Shown here: positions 1 to 10,593 of the stretch, one piece after another | How positions within the stretch are numbered: the first letter of the stretch is position 1 | How the letters are laid out: each line of letters starts with the position of its first letter | Assembly: GCA_001414345.1 (NCBI GenBank) | Contig: LLCB01000004.1 | Span: 434,001-498,000, forward strand | Origin: Hymenoscyphus infarciens | Taxonomy: Eukaryota > Ascomycota > Leotiomycetes > Helotiales > Helotiaceae | Reading direction: 5' to 3' | Length of the DNA: 64,000 bases | The notes under the pieces: model-generated | What the model saw: only the letters and a program-made list of their open reading frames with translations | Told to the model about the DNA's origin: nothing | Databases searched by the model: none | Position numbers and translations under genes: made by a program

Positions 1-64
1 TTCCCAATCACCGCCTTCTTCCACAACTCACTCCTCATCCGTCTCGCCACTGAAGAGAAAAGCA

Positions 65-778
65 ATGTCTGTCACACAAACTTACTACCTCGCCCACACG
101 GCGCGAGGCAAGCTCTCTTCTGAGGCTGCTCGAAGTGACCATAACCTAAGACTTCTCGTCGGCCACGCCAACCTCCTCGATTCATTAATGCTTGAGCTCG
201 CAGAGGCAGAACAAGAGCAAGAGAGCTGGTTCAACCAATCCGTCAAGAAGGCAACCAAGACAGAAGAGCCACGACACATCCAATGGGCAGATACCATCGT
301 CGAGGACCCAGAGGAGGATTGGCAAGCAGAGGACGCCGATAGCTCAGACAGCGAATACGATTCCGACGAGGAAATCCAGATGGAGGCACACATGGCAGCG
401 TTACAACGGGTGGCATCCCACCAGATCACCGAAGTCGAGGAGGACGAAGAATCCGAGGAAGAATTCGAGGATGACGAGGAAGAAGACTATGCATCCCTCC
501 AACTCACACGATCACCATCACACTCCGCCTCCCCTCCAGAACTCGACCACGATTCCGATTCTTCAGAAGACGAGTCAATGCCACCATCACCTCCCTCTAC
601 TTCCCTCCCAACATTCTCAGAAAAGCAACGCCGACAAATCGCTACCACATCCTTCTACTCAAAACCCGCCGAAGCAACCGTATCGATACCACCGTCCGAA
701 CAGCAAGCCTTCTTCGAGGAAGGTTTCTACCTCCCTCAACGGACGTCGGGTCTCGTGAGCGCAATAAGTGTTTACTAA
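65..778 (+). CDS. Acidic conserved-looking fungal protein, function unknown
   Basis: This is a single-exon frame of 237 residues from an ATG at 65. The first 65 residues are an ordered, Leu-rich stretch (HNLRLLVGHANLLDSLMLEL) that looks like paired amphipathic helices. A long acidic, Ser-rich central part follows (about residues 75-170, with runs of Glu/Asp such as EEFEDDEEEDY), then a Pro/Ser-rich stretch and a short ordered tail ending near GLVSAISVY. There is no signal peptide or membrane segment. Sequence shows an intact frame with the codon use expected of an expressed gene. I have an impression that this N-terminal helix plus acidic tail occurs widely in filamentous ascomycetes as an uncharacterised protein, but I cannot name a family. 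A role in protein-protein or nucleic-acid-associated complexes would be pure guesswork. The upstream 64 bases look like a leader, so the start is probably right. Confidence 0.75.
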   Translation: MSVTQTYYLAHTARGKLSSEAARSDHNLRLLVGHANLLDSLMLELAEAEQEQESWFNQSVKKATKTEEPRHIQWADTIVEDPEEDWQAEDADSSDSEYDSDEEIQMEAHMAALQRVASHQITEVEEDEESEEEFEDDEEEDYASLQLTRSPSHSASPPELDHDSDSSEDESMPPSPPSTSLPTFSEKQRRQIATTSFYSKPAEATVSIPPSEQQAFFEEGFYLPQRTSGLVSAISVY

Positions 779-2087
779 CGCACTTCATCCCACCTTCACG
801 AAACAATTAATAATATTTGACACGGTCTTCAAGCGATTTTTTATGAGCGAGCGACTTGCATTCTGGGAATTCGGCGTTTTGCAAACAAAAATACCACTTT
901 TCTTTTTCAATCATTTTTTCGGGGATTGCAGTTATGGGATTTGGAAAGGGAGGAGGGCAAGAGAGAAACCAGTTCACACCACTCAACGGGCACATATCAT
1001 TTTCAGGAGTTAAAGGGAGAACTAGTTCAGGATAATCAGGATCGGAACATTTTTCGCTCCCTCGCATTTAGCGGTGGTTGAGCCTATTACATACAATACG
1101 GAGGATACTCCATAGTACATAGAAATCAAAAACATACTCAAAAAACCATCATCTTCCTCTTTTCTCATCGTGAATCCACTCTTTTTAATTCTCTTTTTTT
1201 CTTCTTTTTTTCGCTTCGGTTTTTTCAATAACTCACCCGTGACTCATTCACATGCTTCTCGCAGCCCAACGCGAAAGAATTCCCAGGACTTCTGGAGTGA
1301 GGTGGGGTTCGGGTGTCGGACAGCGGTGCTTTGCATTCACCGCCTGACTGATCGGTTGTTATCCCTGTACCCGAGACGATGACCCCTTGACGCGAAAGGG
1401 GGGGGGGCCACGCGGGAGGCGTAAGACTGAGGTGGAGGTGGGTGGGCGAAGGAGATTTCGGATTCTGGTGCTGCGAAGACGCGAATTCTGCTCGGCCGAG
1501 GGCCGGAAGAAAAGCAATACCGCGAGTACGACCGGAGTTTGGGGATATGCGATGACGGAGACTTGGAATTGGATTGGGGCACATGATATGACTTACGATT
1601 ACATTTGATCACGATTACATTTGCTCATGGTATGATGGGTGGATGGATCGGTTATTTCATTGTGTGTTAGGGCATCAGATGAGAAGATTGAGATGACATA
1701 CATGATGGGGTTTTTGTTTCAATGCCCTCCCTTCCCTCTCTCGATGCGATCCCCTTCATCGCATGCATGGTTGTTATACGAGGGTTGCCTTGTTGGGTCC
1801 GTTAAGCGATTGCGATTTCCAATGATGCTGCCTGATCTAGAGTCTGGATTGGAATTGCTGATGGACCGCCATACCATGCCATGCCATGCCCTGCCCCAAA
1901 CCACGGGAAAGACATGGAACGCGAGTGTAGACTCTTGATAATCGATGATAATGTGGACATATATAATCAAAGCCGTTTCTATATGAGGCTGTGGAGATGG
2001 AAAGGAAATGATGCTAAAGTATTTGCGAGGGTGCGAGCTCGGAATTGAGTTTTGTTCGTCGCATGTATTTTTTTGTCGGATGAGGCT

Positions 2088-2318
2088 GGGGACGGAAAAA
2101 GTGTCGGACTTTGCTCCCTCGAAAAATAGAATAGCCCTATATTTAAAATACAACCATAACACAGCGATTTAAAAAAGAAGCACCTTTATCATATCACTAT
2201 CTTGCAATTAGAGATTCATTCTAGATTTTTTTCGTACTTTTCTAAGCTCTTTTACATAGACTGTTGTAGTGATAAGGGGGTTTGCGCAGGAGGAAAATCC
2301 GACACTTTTTCCGTCCCC
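2088..2318. mobile_element. Short inverted-repeat element, possible MITE
   Basis: A GGGGACGGAAAAAGTGTCGG arm at 2088 is matched by its reverse complement ending at 2318. The arms agree over about 24 bases with one or two differences (CGGACTTT against CGGATTTT). The enclosed 180 bases are AT-rich and non-coding. This is the layout of a miniature inverted-repeat transposon. I could not identify a clear target-site duplication, so the class is unknown. Confidence 0.45.
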
Positions 2319-4079
2319 TTGGAGGCTGGGGATGTGGAGAGGAAGAGGGTGCGAAACAGCAGCAATTTTAGGGAGGGAATTGGCGATGTTTGAAGTCGGT
2401 TCCCCCTTTTAGAAGGTTCTGTAGATCGAAACATTGTGGGGACTCTTCCAAGTGGACGGAAGAATGGAAATCTCCTCTCCTGGGAATAGGGCTTTGTAGA
2501 ATTGGGATTACTGTATTTGATAGATAGGATGGAGATGTTTGGGAAGAGCATTAGGCATTGGGATTACAATCTCCAGGTACGAAACAAACCAACATTGCGA
2601 AGCCTCCCTCACCACAGCGAAAAAAGACGCGAAGAAGACGAAACATCATCAGCGAAGAGGATGTGGCGTTACCCTCACATAAACAATAACCATTCCTATA
2701 GAGAAAATCCGTCGAAATTCCGATATAGGCTAAACCCCGCATTTCGTGAACGAACATCGCGATTACCGCTTTGGGGGAATAATAATTCGACATGGCGAAT
2801 TGCTTCTTTCAGGCTCCAGCTTGCACAAAGCCAAAACCCTGTTTACCCCACCATTTCGTTTTTTCCGACGACCACGACAGCAAGCAGAGGGGGGCCTCCG
2901 ATTCTGCTTCCGAAGAGGGAGACTCGGTGAGCTTTACTCAACTTGCAGCTTGCAGGTTGGCGGTGTGTTTTGATCCCACCGCCCATGAGGTGTGAGTTGC
3001 ACGGCGAAGTTCAATGGGTGGGCACAAGGCTGATGCTGACTTGCATCTGATTCGTGATAATGGAGAGGGTTGGCTTTTGGGAGTTGTGTGGAGAGTAACG
3101 TATCGTTGCATCGTGGGGTCAGCTAGGAAGTGGAAAATGTAGAGTATAGTACTCGGTGTTTCCGCTTGTTGGAAGGACTGCGGAAATGAAGGTGGGAAGT
3201 ACAGCAAAACTAATGTATCAAAAGCACGACAGTGGATTGGGATGAAAGAGAGGACAAATACGAATTTGCGACGACTAGTCGGTGTATCCCACCCAAGGAT
3301 GCTACGCGGTGCGGTGTTTGCGATTTCAGTGCCTAGATTGAGGGGTAGCTTGTGAGCGGTTCATGTGCTGTCTGCCCACGAGTGGGTGCTAGATGGTTGG
3401 AGGATCATGTGCGAGATGCTTGTGCTGTCTTCCTTTGAGAGCCTCTTATTCGTGCTGTACAACTAACCGCTTGGTGTAAGAATGTACGTGGCAGTAGGTA
3501 ATATTTTTGGAGTATTTGATATACTTTGCCTCCCCCACTCGGGGTCGGACTGTTGGAGACCGCGCCTGACGAATTACGCACTACGTTGAAGCTCGACCTC
3601 TCTTGATCGAGTCGCGAGCTTAAATGTCTCCAGAACGATTTGCAGGAATACGCGGTAACAAAAATACGAAGCAAGTAAACATATGAGATCTCCACAAGCG
3701 CGGAAGCCGCGATGAGCGGCAAAGAGGGGGAGAACCCGCGCCACTGATTTTTCTGATCCCTAAGATTAGATTAGATCTCTTGGCGCCTGAAATGGATCAA
3801 CTTCCATTTGATTACAGAAATTTTTTCTTCCCTGCAAAAACCATACATATCGGGTTACGTTCTTTTGCTTAAAAGGTACATTTGGGTGTTTTATTCATTT
3901 TCTATTGCTTGTCCTTTCTAGGTCACGTGTATATCGGGTGATGACATTCCATGATCCTTCATAGTAGATGATGGATGAACTCCGTATCAAATAATAGATC
4001 GTGACCCTAGAATAAACCTCTACAACACACCAGGACAGAATCAAGCGAAGAGCCGGAGTACGAGAAACTTTGCACTCGT

Positions 4080-4245
4080 GACTCCTTTTTGGCCCCCAAA
4101 CTCGCTACTGGCGGTTGTCTTACTCGTGGGTTACTCGTTGCTCACTAGCTTACTCGCAACCTGTTTTTGGCCCCAAAACTTTCTCGAGCTTACTTGATAG
4201 TTGATAGCATACACGTCACTCTTATTTTGGCCTCCAACTGGGTTA
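4080..4245. repeat. Three degenerate copies of a TTTTGGCC motif
   Basis: TTTTTGGCCCCCAAACT, TTTTTGGCCCCAAAACT and TTTTGGCCTCCAACT occur near 4085, 4164 and 4224, each with ACTC, TTACTC or TACTTG words beside it. They read as a decayed tandem repeat of 60 to 80 bases. No function is visible. Confidence 0.35.
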
Positions 4246-4769
4246 CTCTTGCCTACTCTCTATTCAGCAGCTTCTCTCTCTCTCCGTTATTCTACTGAAG
4301 GAAGTTGAAATGGTATCAGTGGATGGCAATTTTCAAGATATATTTTTCTTACCTTCACATGTTAAAGTTTTAAAGTTACAGAATAGAACATCGGACAACT
4401 TCTTGCCTTCGTCAACGGAGAAAATATCTCAGTGTTCACGAATCAGCTCCCAGACTCTCATATTGTTCAAGTGTTTCTACCCATAGTAAATTAATCATCA
4501 CTCCATTGCGGGAGCATAAACCTGTGTTAACCAATAACCAAAGCCATAAAGCTAGGTTCCCAAATCCGTAGTAAAAATACTCCCCAAACCAAAATCTCCA
4601 ATCCCATTGCCAAAATTGAATCCCCAAGAGAGAGTGCCACTCGAATCAATTACCCCCCCCCCCACCAAGTACTAAAAGTTAAAGCCCCTAAAGCTGAATC
4701 CATGACCTATCGGCTAGCTTTCACTCTCTCCTTCAACTAACCATTACAGAAACCCCCCAGACTAAAAAC

Positions 4770-5437
4770 TCAAAGCCCACACCAACCAGAATCAGGCCTC
4801 TTGACGATAAGATTATAACGTTCAGTGTCAAAAGCCTGTCCACAAGTATAATAAGTGCCAATTGACGCATCCGAATTGCCTTGGAAAAGATGGCATTCGT
4901 TGAAAATGTCCTCGGCGTATGAAGCGAGATAATCCCCATCTGGATTGATGTAATAATTGTTCTTATGGTACGTTGGTAAGTTCTTGTAAGCGAAGTTGGT
5001 GGGAGCTGGAGGGGGTTTACATCGTTACAAAGAACCAGTTCTATATCACCCTGACAAGAGATCTGGAGGCACGAATAGCCGTAGATACCGTTCCTACCGC
5101 CGAGTGCTCTCAAGGCTTCTACTGCTCTTTTGAAATAGTCGTATTCGCCCATTGCCCAATCTCGTCTGTTAGACCAACAGCAGTGAGCACCGTCCTTGGG
5201 ATTTTCTCAGTTTCCGTCATACTGCTTCAGCTTTGCTTTATAGTGCCTACCTTGTTTCTTGTGCTCAGCTTCCGTCCTTGAAGAGAGTCGGTGATGGCTG
5301 GAGTTGGTGAAGCGAATGTCTGAAAGATACTCGTAAGAAGAAGGGTTCGGTTGGATGCAAGATTTAGTACGAACCAGGGTGGTGAGGCCAATAAGACCCA
5401 GAATCACCAATAGCGGATTCATGAGCGCGAGCTGCAT
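4770..5437 (-). CDS. Small secreted cysteine-rich protein (three exons)
   Basis: Three minus-strand exons, 5437-5251, 5205-5021 and 4982-4770, join in frame to 194 residues. The product starts with a clear signal peptide (MQLALMNPLLVILGLIGLTT), so it is probably exported. The mature part has about ten cysteines in spaced groups (HCCWSN, SCLQISCQ, LCND, NECH, YYTCG, GWCGL), the pattern of fungal small secreted proteins with several disulphides. Intron 1 is 45 nt (GTAGGC...CTGAG). Intron 2 is only 38 nt (GTAAAC...ACAAG) and its branch point is poor, so an alternative reading is a frameshift rather than an intron. Splicing restores LCNDN, which I associate with this type of protein. No enzymatic motif is visible. 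A role at the host or environment interface is an inference from secretion and cysteine content. Confidence 0.5.
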
Positions 5438-8400
5438 GGTTAAAAATGGCGAAGTGGTCTTGGCTAGCCGTTAAGCGAAAACCTTTTTGAAGTTGAGGCT
5501 GTAAATATTGGGTGGTAAAAATAGTTGGAGGATATGCTTCAACTTGGAACTTTGAACAGCTACAGCTATTAAATACAATTGGATCGCGCCAGTGCAACCC
5601 TGGGAAGGAGTCGCATGACTGTTTTGGGAGGTTGTGAATACACAAAGCCTTGCTATACCAGGGCTCAGATTCAGGGCTTATCTATAACTGACAGCTAACT
5701 CTGGCAAGTGATCCTTATTAGAGCAAATGAATTGTTCACAACACTTGGTGTTGTGATTCCGTTCCAACCGAGCTGAAGAGCTAGGCTAGTCTTATTAGTA
5801 TTCGCTATAATATTCAAATGTACAGCAAAACCGGGTATGTTGAGCCATCCCATGCATTTCGCTTTAAGTCCGCCGTGCTCTGATCCCTCAACTTAGCACC
5901 AATGGAGCTTTGTCGGGCGGTAAAATCGCTTCTCTTCGAAAACTCCATTCATGATTTACTGTACCCTTGGCTGTTTCGTTAAGTGGTGGTGTGGATCTGC
6001 GTACCGCAACTCCAATCCTCCCTTGGAAAAATACCCGAAACTATCACGGGGTAAGTTTTCACGAAAACCCAAACAAAAAACATTTACCACGTTCCCGGCT
6101 GTTCGATCGAAGGACATAAGTGCGCAAGAAATGTCCGTGGTAATCGTGTTAGAGACCAACTTGTAGCGAGGCTTATTTTCACTTCAAAAACGTTTCACTT
6201 TTTGCCTTGAACAAACACAGGGGCAAAAAAATGTACTCGAGAGTTGTAACTCGTTGCTTCATTGTTATGGATTTCAAACTTCATTATTCCCTTTATTGAA
6301 ACATCTCACTTTTCAAATCCTCCCCTCACCGTCCATTGGATAGAACAACGGTCCGAATAAAGGCCAACGCGAGGAGGATATTGACAGCCCCATTGCCGAA
6401 CTCGGAAGGTGGATGTCTGATGGACGCGCCAAGAATCTCCCGTGCCAACTGCTTCACAATATCGTTAGTGTCTTGAGCCCAATTTGGATGCTGAGGAACT
6501 TACCAAACGTCTTCAACTATGAAGTTGAGCCAGCAAAGATTTTCTCGGCCAAAGATCTTGCTCTGGGGTTGTGGTTTGTGGTTGTTTCGAGAGGAACCAA
6601 CAACGCTGAGCGCTAGCATTTGATATCGGCACTGGTGTGATTGTAGGGTCGTAACATGGGACAGTGGTGGGCTTGTATTTGCTAGCTTTAGGATCGAATC
6701 AAACGATACCAAAATTATGGACGGGGTCGAGATATACATGGAAGAAGTCGACTTGGTCGTGATTATCAAACACAAGATATCCCCAAAATGGACCAAATCG
6801 TGCAACATGTCGGATGTCGTATTGGGGGAGAGGGAAAACAAACCATTCATCCTCTTCCTCTTCGTCCTAATCCTAAGGTATGGGGTCTGCCTCGGTTCTA
6901 TATACGTCTATATCACATACCAGGAGACAATGGGTGTTACGTATGATTGTAGAAAACCGGGGAAGAATCCGGTAATTCTGTCGCTCTTGATTCCCCATTA
7001 TATAACACGTTATCGTTGGTGTTGTTCTACCAGTCTTCTCACTCGAGCCTCCCGAGTCGATCTTTCGAAATTCACGACTATGGACAAAAACGTCCGTGTC
7101 GAGTGGTTGTCCCACTTGCTTGAGAGATCCACTGGATCACCGAAGCCTCTGGAGTTTCAAATGTTAGCGGACAGCGAAGAAGAAACTCATAGTGGTGAGC
7201 GAGATCAATAGACCTTGTGACACAAGGAAATGTATACTAGGGGATTCCATGGGAAGGTATAGTGTTACCCATTCAGTTAGAGCTTTAGCTTGGGTCTGAT
7301 GTGCGATCAAGGTTGATAGACAAGCCGCCGCGCGCGACGAGAGAAAGGCTTGAGACATACAGTGGGTGGCTTAATTGCGCAAATTGAGAGTATTTTGCTT
7401 GGGGGCTCCTTGCAAAAGTTGAAAGTATCCTGTAGAAAAGATTCAGTTGTGCGCGCTTTGGGGTGTTTCTTGATGGGTTTGGAGGTCCTTCCGAAGAGGT
7501 TTCTTTTCCCAGTGCGCGACTATTTTTGCGGGAGGCTGGAATTGAACCTCGAGGTTCTTAGCCGCATACCATCACTTCACGAATAATAAACTGTGAAGTC
7601 CGGGTGGCTTCAGAGAGCTTCCAAACCCTTCAAAAACGCTTACTCAAGCTTAATTTCAATTATTGGTTGCTACCTACTCGGGTCTTTGACTAGATTTATG
7701 TTCTACTGACCAAAAATCAACGATATAGCTTGGCTAACACTGCCTTAGATTACGATATCCAGAGTTCGGAATTAACTCGACATCTACATGTCAAAAGTCA
7801 AGTTTCTTCTTATTGTTCATGACTTTTACTGGGAATTCTTCTGTTGGGGAAGTAGACCACTGCTCAAAAAAGGGGCAGTGAAGGCCAACTAGAAAGTGAA
7901 AAATTATCTTCTGTCAATTCGCTACAAAAATTCTCCTGTATGGGGTAGTGAATCTCTACTTCTTCTTGTCATAATCAGATCTATTTATTTACACCTCCAA
8001 GGTCAACCCGTTTGCCTCCGCTTTCCTCCACATTCCAAAAACGGGTTTCAGTTGATGTCAAATTAGTTAGAAAGCGCCCATAATAGCGCATTCGGCCAGC
8101 GCGCATTTGGAAGAAGGATCAATAGGCGGTTATCAGGCTAACACTACCATTTGGGGGGAACAAATTGAAGCTTTTAAGAAATTGCGGCTTCTCTGTCAAA
8201 ATGATACTGCGTGACTCAATTTCTGCAGCTTGAACCCAAATCATGCAACGAACTTCCTTTGGGAGGGATCGGAACAAGCCAAACTCAATGGTAGGATCAG
8301 CAGAAATTGATTTCCAATGACTTGGTAATGAAAACAGGAATCATAATCATGAATATGATCTAGCTGATGGTTGACCGCCTCGAGCTTCAGACGCAACTCG

Positions 8401-8909
8401 GCCAAGTCCTTCTTCTTGGACCTGTGCTTCGCAGTGAGTACCTCAAAGGACTCATTGTTGATGGCGGCGTCACTCTCCAGGTATGCAAAGCCGTGGCAGA
8501 GACCAAAACGCCACGAAAGTGCTCCGAGATCTGCCAGTATTGAGTTGAGCCTATGAAAATGTGGCAAAAGGGTCAAAGATCGTTCCGCTTATTGATTCCA
8601 ACTCTTTCAGGGGTTCTTTGTTTCGTCAGACCCTTGGTAACTTCTTTGGCCTTTTGGAAGAGGAAGCTGGAATTGAAGTCACTTCCTCTATGCGGGCAGA
8701 AGAGTGCTCCATCATTCGGTCGCGACTACTTTCACTGTCTCGTTGGTATCTTCTCACGCAACTCCAGGTATTTGTCGTTAAGTGTGGTATAAGCTGAGAT
8801 AGGTGCTATGCATTACGGAGAATTGGAGTAAAGCGATAGTAGCTATGCATTCGACGACACGAGAACTGTCAAACGTAAATTAGCACAAGTTCCCTCAAAG
8901 TGATTCGAA
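5438..8909. other. No firm gene; scattered open-frame remnants
   Basis: Apart from the broken minus-strand frame at 6326-6850, open frames here are short and I could not join them through matching splice sites. Minus-strand donor-like GTAAG words are present, so undetected short exons are possible. Confidence 0.35.
6326..6850 (-). pseudogene. Frame with one internal stop, unknown protein
   Basis: A minus-strand frame opens at 6850, meets a TAA at about 6500 and continues open to 6326, giving about 173 codons if read across the stop. The part after the stop looks coding (NDIVKQLAREILGA, then a hydrophobic AVNILLALAFIRTVVL). The TAA overlaps a donor-like GTAAGT and an ACTAAC branch point follows, so a spliced version that changes frame downstream is also possible. 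I do not recognise the protein. The choice between a nonsense mutation and an intron cannot be settled from sequence. Confidence 0.22.
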
Positions 8910-9464
8910 TTATAGAAAAGGCGGATCCTTACCCTTTTGTTTTGGTAAATTGTCATAGTCATTGTCGTTGTGTTGCATAGCAGAATCGCAAGATAGCTTG
9001 GAGTTGAAAATCTCAAAATCCCCAGGCTCAGCCATGTCCACATTTTTATCTCCGAAAAATAAGCGAGGTGTGAGTGGTTTGATGGCAAGTCCTTCTGGAA
9101 TGCGATCTGTAGGAGCCCAGGGTTCAATTGATGGAGATGTGTCTGGGTTTTCCCTTTTCTCATCTTCGTGGTTGGTTCCTTTGAAGAAAGGTTTGGCTGT
9201 CGTTCTCATCGAGCTGCGAATCCGAGGAAGGATTGCATCGTGGATGGCGCGGTTGGGATCGTTGTGGGGTTTGTTGTTTTGGGATGTGTGACTTGGGACT
9301 GCTTTGGAGCAGCCTCCTGCTCCCATGCTACCGATGGAACCAAAAGGAAGTTTGTAGGCTTCCTCCAGAAGCGAGATGCGCTTTTGGACAGAGCGAGGGT
9401 TTTCGTATCGAAGGGTTGTAGCTTCAAAGTACTCATCTTCCGAGCTTTCAGCTAATCTCCCCAA
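8910..9464 (-). pseudogene. Myb-like PRSVQ module, copy 1, with basic/polar tail
   Basis: This minus-strand frame of about 184 residues begins with a short helical DNA-binding-like module: LGRLAESSEDEYFEATTLRY, then ENPRSVQKRISLLEEAYKLP. The spacing of the conserved Arg and hydrophobic residues resembles the third helix of Myb/SANT-type domains. The tail is polar and has no known motif. It is homologous at DNA level to copies at 10330-10593 and 19380-19738, and the similarity extends upstream of the module. The apparent ATG lies inside the homology and the frame upstream has none, so the true start is missing or lies in another exon. It may be a relic or one exon of a larger gene. Function would be inferred DNA or chromatin binding only. 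Confidence 0.4.
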
Positions 9465-10178
9465 GATATCTGCCCACGGTTCTTGATTGGGCGTCGTAGT
9501 TGTCGGCCTTGGAAATACGAGGGAACGGGTTTTGGATGGCCAATCGACCTTGTTTCAAAAATGTGATCTCCAATTCCTCGCCCTTGACAAAATGGAAATG
9601 TCCGAAAAAAGTGCTTCCTTCGTCGAGAATACTCCAGTCTTGGATGGAATTGGTAAGGAGAAAGGTTGAATGAGGTTTTGAGACGAAAAATATTGTTCGG
9701 TATGTCCTTGGAGACTGCCGAGAAAGAAAGAAGCTTTACTTCGATAAACCCTAGCATCCGTGGATTGCAGCGAAATATTCATGGTCCAACTTGGCCTTCT
9801 CAGCTTGAGGATTCCGGTCCCTTTCTTCCAAAGCAGTGAAGTACATGGCTGCCACAAGTGAAAAGACCGCAGGAGTGTAAGATTTATTCCACTTATGTCC
9901 TTGATACGCTTGTGTTAATCCCCAAGTCGATACCACCAAGTTAGCACGATGAAGACTGTGTTATCCACCGGTGTTCCGCCCTCGGCATAATATGCGTTCA
10001 ACCTCTCCAAGGATCTACCAACCAAGAACCCTCTCAACGCGACGACACTCGAGAACAGAAGGAAGGGTCGGCCAATGTTGATGGTAGGTAAAAGAGTCCT
10101 AGACTTTTGCTCGCCTACAAAAGTTTCATGTTAGTTTGCCGTTTTCAATTTATTGATGGAAGGGAATGAATATCAACC
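9448..10178 (-). pseudogene. Fragments of a membrane-type protein, frame-shifted
   Basis: Three coding-looking segments lie in order on the minus strand. The first, from 10114, follows a good 63-nt intron (GTTGAT...CTAAC...TTGTAG at 10177-10115) and reads RPFLLFSSVVALRGFLVG, then a second hydrophobic stretch TVFIVLTWW. The second (about 9939-9754) is in another frame and includes SYTPAVFSLVAAMYFTALEE. The third (9714-9448) follows a CGGCAG acceptor and includes DEGSTFFGHFHFVKGEELEI. Going from the first to the second needs a frame change for which I find no intron, so I treat the unit as decayed. At least three hydrophobic segments suggest a multi-pass membrane protein. The third fragment overlaps the PRSVQ module copy 1. 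Identity unknown. Confidence 0.3.
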
Positions 10179-10329
10179 TCTCCTAGCGTCCTCCAATTCC
10201 TCGTCAGCTTTAGCCTCTGGGCCACCAGGATGGGTGAACTAGCACCACTACTACCACTAGAAAGCGTAGCTCCTCGCCAGAAGCGGAATCCTTATTCTTT
10301 GACTTTGCGGCCTTTAGGGGGTTCTTGGC

Positions 10330-10593
10330 GGGGTTTTCTTTGGGGCTGACTCATTCTTGGTCTTGGTGACTTGGGGCAATATCGGGAGTTGACTTGGTGG
10401 AAGCGGCGCCAGCAGAGCAGTCAGCTGCTCCTATGCTACCACCAGTGGAACCGAAAGGGAAGTTGTTCTTCTTCTTTAGAACTGAGATACGGGTTTGGAC
10501 CGAGCGGACGGTTGCCGCTTCAAAGTACCTTCGTCCTTCGCTTTTAGCTGCTCTCCCCAAGGTATTTGCCAATGGATCTTGTTTGAATGTCAT
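10330..10593 (-). pseudogene. Myb-like PRSVQ module, copy 2, truncated
   Basis: A minus-strand frame of 80 residues starts at an ATG at 10593 and contains LGRAAKSEGRRYFEAATVRS followed by VQTRISVLKKK, then a Gly/Ala/Ser linker. Compared with copy 1 it lacks six residues in front of the RSVQ motif. The frame stops early, but a neighbouring frame continues with a lysine/proline tail (VTKTKNESAPKKTPPRT) that also occurs in copy 3, so a frameshift has cut the protein. The lysine-rich tail is of a type seen in chromatin proteins. I infer a former nuclear DNA-associated protein. Confidence 0.42.

Larger units (their letters stand above)
779..4769. other. Gene-poor stretch with no supported gene
   Basis: I see no convincing coding exon on either strand. 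Open frames here are short and do not join through matching splice sites. The stretch contains a 10-base G run near 1398, an inverted-repeat element at 2088-2318, a triplicated TTTTGGCC motif at 4080-4245 and an 11-base C run at 4653-4663. Confidence 0.5.

Noticed and set aside
807..2162. Several 70-147 codon frames on both strands
   Set aside because: Low-complexity or antisense composition, no splice partners, no domain-like sequence.
7535..7575. Minus-strand GGTTCAATTCCAGCC as a tRNA 3' end
   Set aside because: No pairing acceptor strand at the proper distance and poor T-stem.
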